64,000 nt of DNA from Phragmites australis (GCF_958298935.1 NC_084933.1:2153001-2217000); one strand, 5' to 3'; shown: positions 11,447 to 22,963, counted from the first letter of the stretch. Notes: generated by a model not told the origin, from the letters alone. Numbers and translations: made by a program.

Positions 11447-11795
11447 GCCACCCACGGGCGCCGCCGAGGGTGAAGGAACGCCGGCACTGGCGCCAGAGCC
11501 AAGCCCGCCGACTGAGCCGAGGCAGGCGGACGCAGCGATGGCGGGGGGGCCAGCGGACGCGGCGGCCGAGGGGAGGACGGCGGAAGCGGCGGCCGAGGGG
11601 ATGACGGAGCCGTCGCCCGAACCCTCGGCGCTAGTGGAACCTACCCCGGGCATGCAGAGCCCGGGGCGGATGGTGGCGGAAGCAGCGGCCTTGCCGGGGC
11701 CGGCGGATGGGGCGGCCGAGGCAGGAACGCGGCCGTCGCCCGAGTGCCCGGCGCCGGTCCAACCTACCCCGGGCGTGCCGAGCCCGGGCGGATGA
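11447..11795 (+). pseudogene. Antisense ORF exon 2 (A/E/P/G-rich)
   Basis: Continues the exon 1 frame after splicing. It consists of imperfect repeats of ADAAAEG/EPSPEPSA-type sequence with two copies of a PxPGxxSPG segment (about 11643 and 11765). It ends at TGA 11793. Composition is disordered and low complexity. The coiled-coil segment downstream is in another frame, so exon 2 is probably cut short by a frameshift near 11800-11830. Confidence 0.55.
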
Positions 11796-11829
11796 TTGTG
11801 TGGCGACCGTTGGGGACCCCGAACCCCCT

Positions 11830-12869
11830 GGAGGCGGATCGCGGGGAAACCAGCGCTCCACCGACGCCCGGCCGGCCTGCCGACCCCTTCCTGGCCGCGA
11901 TCGAGGGCGTGTAGGTGGCGGTCGAGCGGCTGGGCGCGGCGGTGGACGCGAAGGAGGGGCAGCTTGAAGCGAAGTGCGCCCGGCTGGACTTGGAGAGGGC
12001 GCAGCTTGCGAGCGCCCAGGAAGAGGCCCGCGCGGCGGCTGCGTGAGAGCAGAAGCTTTTGGAAGATACCTGCGCAGAGGTCGCGCGGGAGCGGTAGATT
12101 TTGAAGATCGCCCGCGCCGAAGCCGCGCGGGAGCGAGAAGACGCCGCCCGCCTGGCTGAGGCGTCGCGGCAGCAGGCTGCCGAGGCCCTTGCCAGGGAGG
12201 CGCGGGCGCAGGAATGGGATGAGGTTGTTGCCGGCCACGAGAAGGCGGCGGATGACCTCCGGGCTGAGCTAAACCGACGAGAGGGCGAGGCCGAGCGGAC
12301 GCGCGCCAGCCTCCAACGTTGGAAGGAGGAGCTCCAGAGAACGGACGGAGATGTCCGTCGGTGGGAGGAGGACGTCTCCATCCGGGAGGTCGACAACGAG
12401 ATTACAGCGGCGGAGCTGGGCACTCGGGAAGACTCGCTGACCCGCCAGGGAGAAGGATAACGCTAAACACGAGGCGGAGCTGACCGCCCGTGAGCGTGCT
12501 TTGTCCGAACTGGTGGCGCGGACGAAGCAAGCCGCCGGCCCGGCGACCGACGCAGGCTCTTCTGGCGTGGCCGAGGGCCAGGGACTCGAGGAGCAGCTGC
12601 GGGCCGTGAAGGAGAAGCTCGAGGCTGCTTTTGTCTCGCGGGTCAACTTGCAGCAGATGCTGGAGGAAGTACTCCGGCGGATGCGGCGGGCCGTGGAGAG
12701 GCCGGCCTTGGGCGACTCGTCGCGGACGAGAAGAGTGATAGCCCCGCACGACAAGTCCTGGGGCTTCAACAAGTCTACGAGCGCCTCGAGGCGCTGCCCT
12801 GGGCCGTCCAGGAGCTCCCCGCCCGGGAAGGACGCGGCTTGGCCCAGGCAGTGGCCGAGCACGTCCTAG
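11830..12869 (+). pseudogene. Coiled-coil C-terminal part of the antisense ORF, decayed
   Basis: The frame through 12101 encodes long heptad-rich sequence (VERLGAAVDAKEGQLEAK, ARAEAAREREDAARLAEA, KAADDLRAELNRREGEAE) and, after a frame change near 12450, ELTARERALSELVARTKQ and LEEQLRAVKEKLEAAF. In-frame stops lie at 11912 (TAG), 12044 (TGA) and 12095 (TAG), each explicable by one C-to-T change. Plant Transposase_28 proteins commonly end in such a coiled coil. It is therefore the likely C-terminus of the same gene. 12870-13130 holds no supported gene. Confidence 0.6.
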
Positions 12870-13149
12870 CCTGCTACCGGAGCAGAGACCCAAACTTCCC
12901 GCTGAAGCCAGCGCGGGAAGGAGTGGTCGAAGCCGAGCAGAGACCCAAACTTCCCACTGGGCGGCGCGGGAAGACGACGCCGATGCCGACTCTGCCTCCA
13001 ATTAGGCTTTTGTAGTAGTTTCCTCTTCTTTTATTTTTGTCTTGGCTGGATGTAAATATGGGAGCGATCCCTTAGAAATGCTTGTATTTTCCTTGTGAAT
13101 ATAGTGGGAGCTTTTCTTTGGGCTTGCAACTCCAGTGTTCTTGAGTACT

Positions 13150-14560
13150 TAGTGTTTCTTCCGATGTTTTGCCTTGAAGTCCCGGGGAGTACTCAGTCGG
13201 ACCGTTCCTGACCATTTCGTCCTCAGTCCCGATCGTCTTTCTTGGCGCGTTCAGCCCCTGAGCCCTCGCGAGTCCGCATCGACTAAGTCAAGAGACAAAG
13301 ACACAAACTTCCTTACTCGGGAGATGGATCGATCCAGCACGGAACATGTCATGACCGGTGAATACCTTTTCACCTTGCGACCACTCAGTCAGCAGACCGG
13401 AGACACGCACGAGCGGGAATGCAACCAAGAGTCCCCATGGTTCAGTGGTGCCCGGGCTTAAGACGGACCGAACCGAGCACTGACAGCCTGCCCCTGAGGC
13501 CTAGGCTCCGGACTACTCGAGTGGCTCGAGCGATAGGATTACCCAGGGCACCCAGGGACTCGGTAGTGCTCGGGGCCCTTAAAAGCGGACCGAACACCAC
13601 GACCACCACGAAGGACTTCGGTCGGACATTACCGCACGTGCGATACACCTTTCTATGGACCGTTCTGTCGTTCTAGGAAAAAGTAGACACACGGTAGGGT
13701 TTTGTGCGCGAGGAGATCATCTCACCGGGTAGATTAGAATACGAAGGCCCCCGAGGATGACTCGGGAACAGAATACTATTGAACGTAAATTTGTCTGAAT
13801 TTAACCACTCACCGGACAGCTGTCGGCCTTCCGGCCAACCGATCCCGGAGGGGCGTGTGCTTCCGAGCTCGGGGTGCCCGGGGGCTTGGTTCCTTCAGCC
13901 AGAGCGCCCGAGCGTCAAGGGGCACGCGAGGATCCTGTGGTCGGGTGATCTCGACCACTCATGCCTAAGCGGTAGGACCACCCGAGGACCCTTGGGGCCG
14001 ATCAGCGACCTGTCGCGGCCCTCGCGGTCGAGCTGCTCTTGATTGTCGACCTGTGACTTAAGAGAGGATAGGGAATTTCTTTGCTTTGTGCGCTCTGTCA
14101 GTGCGGTACTTGTTATAAACTGCTCTCATTTTCGACCCGAGACCTCTCGAATACCCAGACCGACGGACAAGAGCGTGCAGAGGCGTAACCCAGAGGTCCT
14201 ATGGTTCGGTGGCGCCCGGGTATGACAGACCAGACCGAGCACCAACAGCCCGCCCCTGGGGCCTGAGCTCCGGACTACTCGAGTGGCTCGGGCGATAGGA
14301 TTACTCAGAGCACCCAGGGACTCGGTAGTGCCCGGAGATCAGCCACGATACCGAACGCCACAGCCTACCACATCGGACGTAAGTCAGCGGCAGCTGCCCG
14401 CACGCATACCGATCGGGATTCTTTTATCAGCGGGGAAAATGAGAGAGCGAACTTTTCTCGCACAACCAAGCACCTCACCATACAGATTAAACATATGGAA
14501 TCTGGAAAAAAGAAATTGACATACGACTGCACATTAATATTTACAATGAATTGACAAATT
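13150..14560. repeat. Tat internal non-coding repeats
   Basis: Two copies of a roughly 260-bp block (about 13430-13680 and 14195-14450), each with ATGGTTC(A/G)GTGG, CCGAGCAC...ACAGCC(C/T)GCCCCTG and GGACTCGGTAGTG, lie about 760 bp apart between the antisense gene and integrase. The second Tat copy has the same block three times, one partial (53850, 54385, 54665). No coding potential is seen. Confidence 0.7.
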
Positions 14561-14665
14561 TTACAAGGTTGGGCGACTTACTTACCCAGCTAGTGGTAGC
14601 CCCCGGTCAACTTGGGCGGGGGAGAAGCCCCCGGCCTGGTTGACCTGAGCAGCGAGAATGGCCAT

Positions 14666-15795
14666 CTACGGGTAGAACCTGCGGAGGTGCTCGATGTTCC
14701 ATGGGTTGGGAAGCGGTTGCCCGTCTTCTGCCGCCAGCCTGAAAGAACCTTCTCGCGGGACCCCGATCACGGTGAAGGGACCCTCCCACATAGGGGATAG
14801 CTTATTCTTTCCTTCGCGCGACTGGACGCGTCGGAGAACTAGATCCCCCACATCAAAGGACCGTGCCCGGACGTGGCGCAGGTGGTAGCGCCGCAAGCTT
14901 TGCTGGTACCGAGCCGCCCCGACGGCGGCACGCCACCGGCACTCTTTCAGGTAGTCGACGTCGTCGCGCCTTTGCTGCTCTTGCTCACCCTCAGAATATG
15001 CATGCACCCGAGGGGAGCCTAGAGTGAGCTCGGAGGGGAGGACCGCCTCAGCGCCGTACACCAAGAAGAATGGGGTCTCCCCGGTGGCGCGGCTTGGCGT
15101 GGTCCGATTAGCCCATAGCACGGCAGGCAGCTCGTCCACCCATCCCTTCCCGTGCTTTGCGAGCACGTCATAGGTCCAGGTTTTGAGGCCCTTCAGTATC
15201 TCCGCGTTGGCGCGCTCGACTTGCCCGTTACTCCGAGGATGAGCGACGGAGGCGAAGCAGAGCTTGATGCCGAGGTCCTCGCAGTAGTCCCCGAATAGGG
15301 CACTCGTCAACTGGGTGCCATTGTCGGTGATGATCCGGTTCGGGACTCCGAAGCGACTGGTGATGCCGCGGATAAACTGGAGCGCCGTGTTCTTGGTCAC
15401 CTTGATGACTGGGACCGCCTCCAGCCACTTGGTGAACTTGTCGATGGCGACGTAGAGGTACTCATAGCCCCTGATTGCTCGCGGGAATAGACCCAGAATG
15501 TCTAACCCCCAGACCACGAAAGGCCATGACAGGGGGATGGTGTGAAGAGCCTGAGCTGGCTGGTGAATTTGCTTTGCGTGGAACTGGCACGCCCTGCAGC
15601 GCTGAACCAGCTCGGAAGCATCTTGGAGAGCTGTAGGCCAGTAGAAACCTTACCGGAAGGCCTTCCTGACCAGCGTGCGGAACGATGAATGGCCACCACA
15701 CTCGCCCTCGTGGATCTCAGCGAGAAGCTCGCCGCCTTCTGCCCGGGAGATGCATTTCAGGAGGACACCTCCTGCGCTACGCCGGTAGAGATCCC
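14666..15795 (-). pseudogene. Tat integrase (IN) domain
   Basis: Integrase joins element DNA to the host chromosome. The N-terminal zinc-binding region (HEGECGGH ... CRACQFHAK, about 15740-15570) precedes the catalytic core, uninterrupted from 15517: first Asp in YLYVAIDKFTKW, second in RIITDNGTQ, Glu in NGQVERANAE, so the DDE residues are present. The C-terminal end reads SPMWEGPFTVIGV and NPWNIEHLRRFYP. A TAA lies at about 15652 between zinc finger and core, and further stops lie upstream. The core would be functional-looking if translated alone, but not as part of a polyprotein. Confidence 0.85.
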
Positions 15796-15798
15796 CAT

Positions 15799-16620
15799 CT
15801 AGTATGGCATAGCGTCTGGACTGCCGAGCAACTCTTTCAGCAGACGCCTCATCCCCGGGGAGGGACTTTTCCTTCTAGTACCCTCGGGTGTTGGACATCC
15901 ACGAGGCATCTTGAGAACATTCAGCGAGTGTAGCACACTCGCCGGACGGCGGCACCCTGACGGGGCTTCCCACTGAGGGCACCGCCGGGGTCCCCTGAAT
16001 TGGGTTCGAGGTTTCCCCTTCGTCCTGTTCGGCAGGCAGGACGGAAGGCCGTGCGAGTCTTTCTTCAAAGACTCCGGCAGGGACGCGCGCACGGAGGAGG
16101 CCAGGCGGGAGAGCTCGTCGGCTAGAGCGTTGTCGCGGCGAGGGATGTACCGCAACTCCAGGCCATCGAAACGCCTTTCCAGCTTCCTGACCGCTGCCAC
16201 GTATGCCGCCATTTGAGGATCCGTGCACTAGTACTCTTTGGACACCTGGTTGACCACCAGTTGGGAGTCCCCTTTGACCAGGAGGTAACGAATCCTGAGC
16301 CCCACCGCAGCTCGGAGGCCGGCGATGAGACCTTCATATTCCGCCATGTTGTTGGATGCGCGGAACTGCAACTGCACGACGTACCGGAGCTCTTCACCCA
16401 TTGGGGAGGTGAGAACCACTCCGGCCCCCGCGCCTTTCAGCGAGAGGGAACCGTCGAAGTGCATGACCCAGTACCCGGGCGCATTGTGCCCGGGATACGC
16501 AGAAATATCTTCTGGGACGACCTCGGGGACGGGTGTCCACTCTGCCACGAAGTCAGAGAGCGCCTGGCTTTTGATCGCCTGGCGACTGATAAAGTGCAGG
16601 TCGAACTCCGCCAGCTCCAC
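15799..16620 (-). pseudogene. Second (archaeal-type) RNase H and linker of the Tat pol
   Basis: Reads LAEFDLHFISRQAIKSQA, then a ribonuclease H core: HFDGSLSLKGAGAGVVL, NNMAEYEGLIAGL, VKGDSQLVVNQ and, after a TAG at 16228, RRDNALADELSRL. The D-E-D-D positions of RNase H are recognisable. This duplicate RNase H between the usual one and integrase identifies the Tat lineage. A linker to the integrase zinc finger follows. Stops at 16228 and 15799 are consistent with CAG-to-TAG changes. Confidence 0.8.
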
Positions 16621-18102
16621 CGCCCACTTGACAATTCACCCAGTGCCTTCTCGGTTCTGGAGGATGGGTCCCAGCGGATACGTGGTAACCACCGAGACCT
16701 TATGCGCTTGAAAGTAATGGTGCAGCTTCCGGGAAGCGATGAGCACGGCGTAGAGCAGCTTCTAAGCCTGGGGATATCTTGCTTTGGCCTCTCGGAGGAA
16801 TTCACTGACGAAGTACACCGGTCGTTGTACCCGGCGGGCCCGGGCGGCGGCTTCACCCAAGGGGCTGTTACAGTCCCCAGGCTCGGCGGCGTGGTCGGGG
16901 TTGGCCGGGTGCCCGGGCTCGACTCCCTGGTTGGGAGGAGTAGAGTGCTCGGACTCGACCCCTTGCTTAGGGGGAGCCAAGCGCTCGGGCTCGACCCCTT
17001 GCTCAGGGGGAGCCGCGAGGACTGGGGAGTGCCCGGGGGCGGTCGAGAGCTGGGACCCAGCACCTGGCCCCGCGCACTCGTTGCGCTCCACCACCATCAC
17101 CATGCTTACGACCTGAGGAGTGGCCGATGCGTAGAGCAGTAGGGGCTCGCCTTCGGAGGGAGCCACCAGCACGGGTGGTGAGGTGAGGAACTTCTTCAGA
17201 CCGCAGAGGGCCTGTTCGGCCTCTGGCGTCCAGTCGAAACGACCGGTCTTATTCAGAAGCTTGAAGAGGGGGAGCCCTCGCTCCCTGAGCTTGGAGATGA
17301 AGCGCCCGAGGGCCGCCATGCAGCCGGTGAGATGCTGGACCTCTTTGAGTCGAGCCGGGGGTCGCATCTGCTTGATGGCCCAGATCTTCTCTGGATTGGC
17401 CTCGATTCCTCGGCCGAAAACCAAGAAACCGAGGAGCTTGCCCGCCGGCACCCCGAAGACACACTTCTCGGGGTTGAGCTTGAGGCGGGTGGTGCGGAGA
17501 CTGTTGAAAGTCTAGGCAAGGTCCTCAAGCAGGGTGGCGCGGTCTCGGAACTTGACCACGAGATCGTCGATGTAGGCCTCGACGTTGCGGCCAACCTGTG
17601 AATCAAGGGTAATGCGAATGGCGCGCTGGAAAGAAGACCCAGCATTGCGCAAACCAAAAGGCATTGACATATAGCAGTAAGTCCCCACCGGAGTGGTAAA
17701 AGCAGTTTTTTCTTCGTCCTCAACGGCCATGCGGATCTGATGATACCCGGAGTTTGCATCTAAAAAACATAAAAGATCGCATCCCGCGGTTGCATCTACA
17801 ATTTGATCAATGCGGGGCAAGGGGAAAGGATCTTTAGGGCAAGCCTTATTTAGGTCGGTGTAGTCCACACACATGCGGAGCTTGTCGTTGGCCTTCGGGA
17901 CCCTGCCGACCTTGACATTGCAGATGGTGGGGGACACTACCAGGGGCAGTCGCCCCACGGCTGTAGTACTCGCGGGGTGGTCGGCCATGCTGAACGTGAT
18001 CGGGGCGTCCGACCACCTTAGGGGCCTGGCGGCTTCCTCGCTCGGGGTTGCCGAGCACACCTCGCGCCGCATGACCTTGATGCCACATTGCGAGGAAGGC
18101 AT
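16621..18102 (-). pseudogene. Tat protease remnant, reverse transcriptase and RNase H
   Basis: Starts with the N-terminal edge of the protease region (HPASTTAVGRLPLVVSPTI..NVKVGRV). It then jumps, in frame, into RT at PKANDKLRMCVDYTDLNK near 17900, so the protease active site and the RT N-terminus are missing. RT motifs follow: LCFLDANSGYHQI, MPFGLRNAGSSFQ and the catalytic YIDDLVVK (about 17570). After a TAG at 17512 the same frame gives PAGKLLGFLV and FDWTPEAEQAL, leading into RNase H. An acidic/proline-rich insertion with repeats of PPxQGVEPxH lies at 17050-16860. Stops also lie at 16762 and near 16634. Not functional. Confidence 0.85.
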
Positions 18103-19909
18103 GTAGGCGCCTCCGTCGATGAAGGTGACGGTATGCTCGGGCTCCTGGAAGCCGAGCTCGGTGTTGCCGGAGGCGGCCTCAGTATCGCCTCCCCCGCGGG
18201 ACTCGTCGCGCTCCCTCTGGCGTTGCTCGACGAGACCTTTGATCGTACGACACTCCGTGAGATCGTGCCATGTGGTCTGGTGTATGGGGCACCATTTGCC
18301 TGGCTCGGGCCCCGCGGGAGCGGGGACCCTCGCTGGAGCAGGAGCCCGGCCAGGTGCCGGGGCTCTTGCGGGAGCCGGTGCCCTAGCTGGTGCCGGGGCC
18401 CTCGCGGGGGCCGGGGCCCGAGGAGGGGCCCTGGTAGGGGCCCTTGCGGGCGCGGGCCGTCTGTCGGCGGCCGCCCGGCGTTCTTGCCGGCGGTTGGGCT
18501 CTTGGGCCGGCCTATGGGCGGGGCCCTGGGCCGATTCGACAGGAGCAGCTTCGCGCTTTCTTCTCTTCTTCTTTTCCCGCCTATCGGAACGGGAAGAACT
18601 TGGCTAGTCGGCGGTGGGGCGCGGAGCATGCCATGCCCGGGCCTCCGCCGCCTTGGCGCACTTATCGGCCAGTGCGAAGAGCTCCGCAGTGGTTTCGATT
18701 TCGTGCGTACCTAGCTTTTCGAGCATCCACTCGTCGCGGACGCCCTGCCGGAAGGCGACGATGACAGCGTGGGGGCCTACCCGCGGGATGGTGTTGCGGA
18801 CCTAGCTGAAGCGTTGAATAAAGCGCCGCAGCGTCTCCGCCTCCTGTTGCTTGACGGCGTGGAGGTCGCACTCCAAACCGGGGCGCGTGAATGTGCCTTG
18901 AAAATTAGCCACAAACTGGTGGCAGAAGTCATCCCAGGAGCTAATAGACCCTGGGGGTAAGTTCATGAGCCAAGAACGGGCAGAGCCCCTCAAGGCAACA
19001 TGGAAATAATTTGCCATCACCTTTTCACTGCCCCCGGCTGCTTGGACGGCCGTAGTGTAGATCTGGAGGAACTTGACGAGGTCGATGGACCCGTCGTACT
19101 TCTCCGGCAGCTCAGGGCGGAACTTGGAGGGCCATTTGACCCGACGGAGCTTAATGGTAAAGGCACGGCAACCGGTGACGTACCCCGTGGCGCGGGCGGT
19201 GGTCCTTGGTGGTGAATGCCGGCGAGCCGGGGATTCCCGGCGATCATGGGCCGGGAAAGAGGAAGCCTGATCCTCTGCCTCGGCCTCCTGCCGGGTTTCC
19301 CGCTGGCGCTCGAGAGTGACGCGCGCATCTTCATGGCCCCTCCGCTCGTTGAGACGCAAGAGGAGGTCCTGGGCTTCGGACGTGGCCAGGGGGGTGGCGC
19401 TCCGCCTGGAGGCCCCCCCAGCCCGTGCGAATGTTGCCCGTTGATGAGCCAGTTCTGGCAGCGCCACGCTGGGTGGTGGCGCGAGAACTCCCGGCCAGCA
19501 CCTGGCGGCGAGCAGTGCCGACCAGGGCGACGACGTCTTGGATCCACCGGCCTTCCGAAGTGTTCAGCGTTGCCTGGACGGGCGGATGCCTGAGGAGAGC
19601 ATGCGCCGCAAGCAGCGCGCTCCCCAGGCCGGCCTCGCTAAAAGCGAGTCTACGCCGAAGTGGCACCCGGCGCTGTCCAGAGGCGGACCTGGCGGCCGGA
19701 GTTTCGACCACCTGCTGGGGGTCGGGCGGCGCACTGGCGGCAGCAGCCCTGCTGGGCCCAGCACCCTGGTCCCCTTGGGAGGGGAAAGCCGCGCGCACAG
19801 ATAGTGGCTGCTGCTGGAACGCAGCAGCGACTAGGGCCTCCTGGACGTCGGGCAGCATTCCCTCACTGGAAGTGGATCCGGAACGCTGGAGACGGTGTCC
19901 ACCGGCCAT
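18018..19909 (-). pseudogene. Tat gag
   Basis: Gag forms the cytoplasmic particle that packages the RNA. The ATG is at 19909, just inside the PBS. The core domain reads FRPELPEKYDGSIDLVKFLQ, HVALRGSARSWL and [14 protein letters not shown], typical of retrotransposon gag. A frame change lies near 19350-19400, with TAG stops near 18802 and 18607. The C-terminal third has a lysine/arginine block, then about 12 near-repeats of PAPARA (18335-18470), then a zinc-knuckle-like WCPIHQTTWHDLTEC. The homologous gag of the second Tat copy (55809-56807) is open. Confidence 0.8.
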
Positions 19910-19952
19910 TTTTTCCTGCGGAAGAAAACAAACGAACAGATTCAGGGATGTT

Positions 19953-19973
19953 CCCCCCCTACCTGGCGCGCCA
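19953..19973 (-). promoter_or_regulatory. Tat primer binding site
   Basis: Two bases inside the 5' LTR end (minus strand), TGGCGCGCCAGGTAGGGGG matches the form of a tRNA 3' end complement (starting TGG against CCA). I do not assign the tRNA species. Confidence 0.7.
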
Positions 19974-19975
19974 AC

Positions 19976-21407
19976 TGTCGGAGGATTAACTCCTATCGCA
20001 GGGATCCCGAGAGACCCCTTTTTAGAGATTCGGCCGGGGGGATGATCCTGAATAAGTTCATCGGAGAAATAAATGGAAGTGGAAGTATATGCAACGGCCG
20101 GTGGTGGGGGGATGATCGACCTAGTGCAAAGGGAAGTAAATGCACCGGAGTTTAGACAGGTTCGGGCCGCACGGGGGCGTAATACCCTACTCCTGTATGG
20201 ATGCAATAACTTATCCCGAGGGGGATCCCTTAGGGATATATCTGGTTACAAGAATATAGTGTCTAACTAAGAGCTTGAGGCTACTTGTTCTTCGGCAGGA
20301 GCTCTACTTAGGCTTGCTTGCAATGTTTTCGTCTGTTGGCTTGGTTTGTTGTGGAGTTCGTCTTCTTCGTCTCAGTGTGGCATGGTCAATTGCTTGGGCT
20401 TGTGTTCAATCCAATTGTCCTGTCATTCTCCTCCTCTTCTCTATGTATGCCGATCCTTTTATGCACTCGCCGGCTGCGACATACCCCGAACGGGAAGGAA
20501 GGGGCACAAGTTCCAAGACGCCATGACTGAGAAAAGCGTCATCATTCCCTCTAGGCGAAGTGACAGGGGCGGTGGAAAAATGCGGTGCGCGTTCGGTCAT
20601 TCGTCACTGTGGACGCCCTGGCGACGGGCGCCATTGAGAGGGCCCACCGGGCAGCCACAGAGGCACCCGGCGTGCCCGCCCTGTCTTGTTCCTCTGCCAC
20701 GGCAGGGCGGTAGGCGGAACGCCTTGATCCTGGCAACGTTATCCCGAGATACACCAGATGATACTGGACGGGACCCGTGTAATTAATGGCCCCACGCCTC
20801 TCTGCCAAAGCATGGCAGGGACTGACACTGCGGCGGGAGCAGTTGGGGATGTCAGGCCGCACACGCCCATTAAATGCGGCCTCGGACCTCTGACTGGTTG
20901 ACACCTCATCGGCGGGCCCCTCGGGGGCCCTTCTGGATCGTCGGGGCACCGAGTGCTCAGGGGTACCGTTCACCTCCCCGAGCACCCTCTCCCGAGAACT
21001 CTCGCACGAACCTTCGGGGAACCGAGTGCTCGGGGGCTGCCACGTGCAACCCCGAGCACTCTCTCCCGAGCACTTTTGCACTGACCCTTCGGGGAACCGA
21101 GTGCTCGGGGGCTCCCACGTGCCACCCCGAGCACTCTCTCTGGAACTTAGCCCTTCTGATCGTCGGGGGACTAGGGTGCTCGGGGGCAACCGGGCACCTC
21201 CCCGAGCACTTTCTTCCCGGTACTTGGACTCTGCGGGTCATCGGGGAACTGGGGTGCTCGGGGACCAGAGGCTATGGCCCCGAGCACCTTCTCCCGGAAC
21301 TTAGATTTTCCTCATCCCGCAGGAGGGACCTCGTGGGATGGTGACACGTGGCGGACGGCTGGCCTGGCCTCGGGACTCAGGGACCCCCGGTTCCTGATAC
21401 ACCGACA
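19976..21407 (-). repeat. Tat 5' LTR
   Basis: 1,432 bp, TGTCGG...CCGACA, partner of 7959-9433. It contains the same minisatellite with GTGCTCGGGGG/CCCCGAGCAC units (about 20940-21300). Confidence 0.92.
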
Positions 21408-21776
21408 GACTCAATAGGCATTAAGCACTTATATCTTTCTAATCACACTTTTAGAAGTGTACGTTCACATTGAGAGCGAACTACAATCTCAAAGAGTGAT
21501 ATTCTCCTTTGTGATCTCTCTACCACCAATGCTTAAGCAATGCAAGACATATGCATGAAAGTAGACATGAGTGCATATTATATGACATGTGAATGCGAGG
21601 CATAAAATTAATCTATCTTGTCATATTACTTCCCTTCTCAAGCTTCTTCATGGTGAACCCTTCAACATGCCTTGAGATAAACTAGAGAACCACCATCTCA
21701 AGCAAAACCCGCGTTCACCACTATCTTGAGAAGGTTAGACAAGCTCCTATCATGAATGCATCTACATGACAAGGCA

Positions 21777-22963
21777 TCACATGACATTTGAAGCGTCGAT
21801 TACATTCAACTCATTTCGCAACCTACTAAAAGTGGCTTCATCTAGAGGTTTTGTGAAGATATCCGCCAATTGATCTTCCGACCTTATACCACTAAGAGAG
21901 ATATCATTGTTTTCCACATGGTCTCTTAGGAAGTGATGACGGATATCAATGTGCTTTATGCGAGAGTGTTGAACGGGATTGTAGGCAATTTTTACGGCAC
22001 TCTCATTATCACAAAGGAGTGGAACCTTCTCTAGACGAACACAAAAATCTAACAAGGTTTGCTTCATATAGAGAATTTGAGCACAACATGCTCCGGCGGC
22101 AATGTATTCCGCTTCTGCGGTGGATAAGGCTACCGAGTTTTGCTTTTTAGAACTCCAGGATACTAGGGATCGCCCTAGCAAATGGCACCCACCCGAGGTA
22201 CTCTTGCGATCCACACGGCATCCGGCAAAGTCTGAATTCGAGTATCCCAAGAGTAGGAAACTAGCGCCTCTCGGGTACCACAAGCCTATGCTAGGTGTAT
22301 GCTTTAGGTATCTAAGGATTCTTTTAACCGCGCTAAGATACGATTCCTTAGGATTAGCTTGAAAGCGAGCGCACATGCATACACTAAACATGATATCGGG
22401 CCTAGATGCTGTAAGGTAAAGGAGTGACCCAATCATAGAACGATAAAGTTTTTGGTCAATCGATTTACCCGTTTCATCCAAGTCGAGATGTCCATTGGTA
22501 GGCATGGGGGTCTTGATTGGCTTGCAATCATCCATCTTGAACTTCTTGAGGATGTCCCTCGTGTACTTCTCTTGATGGATGAATTTCCCTTCCTTCAATT
22601 GCTTGATTTGAAACCCAAGAAAGTAGTTGAGCTCGCCAATCATTGACATCTCGAACTCTCTAGACATCATGTCACCAAATTCCTTGCAAAACTCTTTGTT
22701 AGTTGAACCAAAGATAATATCATCAACATAAATTTGACACAAGAAAAGCTCATTGTCAATGATCTTTGTGAACAATGTGGTGTCCACCCTCCTGATTTTG
22801 AATCCTTGGTTGATGAGGAAGTCACGTAGGCGTTCATACCAAGATCGTGGGGCTTGCTTGAGTCCATAAATCGCCTTGTGCAACCTATAAACATGATTAG
22901 GGTATCTAGGATCTTCGAAACCGGGGGGTTGTTCAACATAAACAAGTTCATTAATGAAGCCAT
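21777..22963 (-). pseudogene. Sirevirus RT (C-terminal part) and RNase H
   Basis: From 22963 the frame gives the RT segment with NHVYRLH, then (from 22883) HKAIYGLKQAPRSWYERL, the catalytic YVDDIIFGST near 22730 and YFLGFQIKQL. RNase H follows: SNSDFAGCRVDRKSTSG, STAEAEYIAAG, LLCDNESAVKIA, and RTKHIDIRHHF-like sequence, ending EDQLADIFTKPL and a stop at 21777. This is the normal C-terminus of copia pol. Only the frameshift near 22960 separates it from the preceding RT N-terminus. Confidence 0.88.

Larger units (their letters stand above)
7959..21407 (-). mobile_element. Tat-lineage Ty3/gypsy LTR retrotransposon nested in the Sirevirus
   Basis: LTRs of 1,475 bp (7959-9433) and 1,432 bp (19976-21407) start TGTCGG and end CCGACA, with the 5-bp duplication GACTC at 7954-7958 and 21408-21412. 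The minus-strand order is PBS, gag, protease remnant, RT, RNase H, a second archaeal-type RNase H, integrase, a long 3' region with an oppositely oriented gene, and PPT. The extra RNase H and the antisense ORF are hallmarks of the Tat group. The element is non-autonomous because of many stops and a protease deletion. The Sirevirus spacer continues at 21413-21776 with nothing coding. Confidence 0.92.

Noticed and set aside
16213..17142. 309-codon plus-strand open frame opposite Tat RNase H
   Set aside because: It lies exactly antisense to well-recognised pol sequence, has no known domain, and its openness follows from the GC-rich complementary codons.
18088..18714. 208-codon plus-strand frame, glycine/arginine-rich
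   Set aside because: It is the mirror image of the PAPARA repeat in gag. Repetition, not coding selection, keeps it open.
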